Source of the DNA: Balanoglossus misakiensis
Lineage: Eukaryota; Hemichordata
Assembly: GCA_040954595.2 (NCBI GenBank)
Contig: CM082585.2
Span: 3,534,001-3,598,000 of the forward strand
Direction of reading: 5' to 3'
Length of the DNA stretch: 64,000 bases
Part shown: piece by piece, positions 61,901-64,000 of the stretch
How the letters are laid out: each line of letters begins with the position of its first letter
How positions within the stretch are numbered: the stretch's first letter is position 1
Position numbers and translations under genes: made by a program
Notes under the pieces: generated by a model
What the model was told of the DNA's origin: nothing
Seen by the model: only the letters and a program-made list of their open reading frames with translations
Database searches by the model: none

Positions 61901-64000
61901 AGTTAGAAAGGGAACTCTCAGTGTCGTTCATTAAGCGGGCGTGGTATATAACGCATAGGGATAGGAGAAGGGCGGGCGGAAAGTGGTCGTGTGTCTGAGC
62001 TTCTCCGGCGAGACCTCGCACAAATCCCCGACGAGTTAGAAAGAGAACTCGCAGTGTCGTTCATTAAGCAGGCGTGGTATATAACGAATAGGGATAGGAG
62101 AAGGGCGGGCGAAAAGCGGTCGTGTGTCTGAGCTTCTCCGGCGAGACCTCGCACAAATCCCCGGCGAGTTAGAAAGGGAACTCGCGGTGTCGTTCATTAA
62201 ACAGGCGTGGTATATAACGCATAGCATATAGGGATAGGAGAAGGGCGGGCGGAAAGCGGTCGTGTGTCTGAGCTTCCCCGGCGAGACCTCGCACAAATCC
62301 CCGACGAGTTAGAAAGGGAACTCGCTGTGTCGTTCATTAAGCAGGCGTGGTATATAACGCATAGGGATAGGAGAATGGCGGAAAGCGGTCGTGTGTCTGA
62401 GCTTCCCCGGCGAGACCTCGCACAAATGAACGACACCGCGAGTTCCCTTTCTAACTCGGCGGGGATTTGTGCGAGGTCTCGCCGGAGAAGCTCAGACACA
62501 CGACCGCTTTCCGCCCGCCCTTCTCCTATCCCTATGCGTTATATACCACGCCTGTTTAATGAAAGACACCACGAGTTCCCTTTCTAACTCGGCGTGATTT
62601 GTGCGAGGTCTCGCCGGGGTAGCTCAGACACACGACCGCTTTCCGCCCGCCCTTCTCCTATCCCTATGCGTTATATACCACGCCTGTTTAATGAACGACA
62701 CCACGAGTTCCCTTTCTAACTCGTCGGGGATTTGTGCGAGGTCTCGCCGGAGAAGCTCAGACACACGACCGCTTTCCGCCCGCCCTTCTCCTATCCCTAA
62801 GCGTTATATACCACGCCTGTTTAATGAACGACACCACGAGTTCCCTTTCTAACTTGTCGGGCATTAAGCAGGCGTGGTATATAACGCATAGGGATAGGAG
62901 AAGGGCGGGCGGAAAGCGGTCGTGTGTCTCAGCTACCCCGGCGAGACCTCGCACAAATCCCCGCCGAGTTAGAAAGGGAACTCGCGGTGTCGTTCATCAA
63001 GCAGGCGTGGTATATAACGCATAGGGATAGGAGAAGGGCGGGCGGAAAGCGGTCGTGTGTCTGAGCTTCTCCTGCGAGACCTCGCACAAATCCCCGACGA
63101 GTTAGAAAGGGAACTCGTGGTGTCGTTCATTAAACAGGCGTGGTATATAACGCATAGGGATAGGAGAAGGGCGGGCGGAAAGCGGTCGTGTGTCTGAGCT
63201 TCCCCGGCGAGACCTCGCACAAATTCCCGACGAGTTAGAAAGGGAACTCGAGGTGTCGTTCATTAAGCAGGCGTGGTATATAACGCATATGGATAGGAGA
63301 ATGGCGGAAAGCGGTCGTGTGTCTGAGCTTCCCCGGCGAGACCTCGCACAAATCCCCGACAAGTTAGAAAGGGAACTCGCAGTGTCGTTCATTAAGCAGG
63401 CGTGGAATATAACGCATAGGGATAGGAGAAGGGCGGGCGGAAACGGTCGTGTGTCTGAGCTTCTCCGGCGAGACCTCGCACAAATCCCCGCCGAGTTAGA
63501 AAGGGAACTCGCGGTGTCGTTCATTAATCAGGCGTGGTATATAACGCATAGGGATAGGAGAAGGGCGGGCGGAAAGCGGTCGTGTGTCTGAGCTTCTCCG
63601 GCGAGACCTCGCACAAATCCCCGGCCAGTTAGAAAGGGAACTCGCAGTGTCGTTCATTAAGCAGGCGTGGTATATAACGCATAGGGATAGGAGAAGGGCG
63701 GGCGGAAAGCCGTCGTGTGTCTGAGCTTCTCCGGCGAGACCTCGCACAAATCCCCGGCGAGTTAGAAAGGGAACTCGCAGTGTCGTTCATTAAGCAGGCG
63801 TGGTATATAACGCATAGGGATAGGAGAAGGGCGGGCGGAAAGCGGTCGTGTGTCTGAGCTTCTCCGGCGAGACCTCGCACAAATCCCCGACGAGTTAGAA
63901 AGGGAACTCGTGGTGTCGTTCATTAAACAGGCGTGGTATATAACGCATAGCATATAGGGATAGGAGAAGGGCGGGCGGAAAGCGGTCGTGTGTCTGAGCT
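61470..64000 (+). repeat. Third copy of the inversion-bearing block (open at window end)
   Basis: Matches about 36,100-38,630 at an offset of 25,370 bp and about 54,565-57,095 at an offset of 6,905 bp. It contains inverted patch 3 and ends inside the CATAGCATATAG unit at the window edge. Two markers, GCGGTCATGTG and CTTCTCCTGCGAG, are shared with the 36-38 kb copy but absent from the nearer 54-57 kb copy. Confidence 0.85.
62428..62862 (-). repeat. Inverted satellite patch 3 (435 bp)
   Basis: Identical in junctions, marker order and length to patches 1 and 2, 6,905 bp after patch 2. It also has the TCTCAGCTACC change just outside its right junction (near 62,927). It is inferred to be a duplicate of the same event. 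Confidence 0.95.

Larger units (their letters stand above)
7076..64000 (+). repeat. 133-bp satellite, main array (about 428 units)
   Basis: An uninterrupted run from GTTCATTAAG at 7,076 to the window end, all in one orientation except three 435-bp inverted patches. The first unit is nearly canonical (AACACATAG in place of AACGCATAG), unlike the decayed left edge. Length variants: 129 bp (GAGAATGGCGG, lacking 4 bp), 131-132 bp (GCGGAAACGGT; AAATCACGCC; GTGTCTTCATT), 137 bp (GGGATGGATAGG near 20,508, 25,420 and 30,470; GTTAGTTAG near 15,281) and 140 bp (CATAGCCTATAG or CATAGCATATAG). The array contains no gene, insertion sequence or foreign DNA that I can detect. Confidence 0.97.

Noticed and set aside
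1-64000. CRISPR array
   Set aside because: The repeats are directly contiguous 133-bp units with no unique spacers, and no cas-like gene is present.
7076-64000. Alpha-satellite or CENP-B-box centromeric repeat
   Set aside because: The unit is 133 bp, not about 171 bp, and no CENP-B-box pattern is visible. A centromeric role cannot be judged from sequence alone.

Overview
This window is almost entirely one eukaryotic satellite DNA. About 62.4 kb of the 64 kb consists of roughly 470 tandem copies of a 133-bp unit, all head-to-tail on the + strand apart from three short inverted patches. I found no supportable protein-coding gene, rRNA, tRNA, CRISPR array or intact transposon. The many short open frames are by-products of the repeat: they open with GTG codons, they change frame at every unit because 133 is not a multiple of 3, and they become longer only where 129-bp or 132-bp units happen to keep frame. 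The organism is a eukaryote, because tandem satellite with nested higher-order repeats (HORs) on this scale is not a prokaryotic feature. An animal is plausible, but I cannot name a taxon.

Layout. 1-5,503: left satellite array (about 41 units), ending in a visibly degenerated unit. 5,504-5,640: AT-rich single-copy flank. 5,641-6,801: a second, old and unrelated AT-rich tandem repeat of about 150-180 bp, with seven diverged copies. 6,802-7,041: an unrecognised GC-richer segment of about 240 bp. 7,042-7,075: a collapsed relic of a satellite unit that starts with TATATAA. 7,076-64,000: the main array (about 428 units), which runs off the window.

The 133-bp unit is about 55% GC and CpG-rich (about 13 CpG in the consensus by hand count). 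Each copy carries a TATATAA box, a purine/G-rich stretch with a GGGCGGGCGG GC-box-like core about 20 bp downstream, and a short inverted repeat CGAGTT-8 nt-AACTCG. Units fall into subfamilies marked by linked substitutions and diagnostic indels (129, 131, 132, 137 and 140 bp).

The main array is a mosaic of nested HORs, not one regular HOR. It holds a 1,724-bp (13-unit) HOR at 7.2-13.9 kb; 795-, 930-, 1,062- and 1,191-bp tandem duplications; a 4,655-bp period (exactly 35 units) at 26-34.5 kb; and a duplication of about 12 kb (30.5-41.7 kb versus 48.2-60.3 kb). The most striking rearrangement is a balanced inversion of 435 bp that leaves the repeat register intact. It is present three times (37.1, 55.5 and 62.4 kb) with shared junction mutations, so it happened once and was then copied inside larger amplified blocks. 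No genes work together here; the visible biology is concerted evolution of a satellite that carries promoter-like motifs. All coordinates and period counts come from reading the sequence by hand and may be off by a few bases; block boundaries are approximate.
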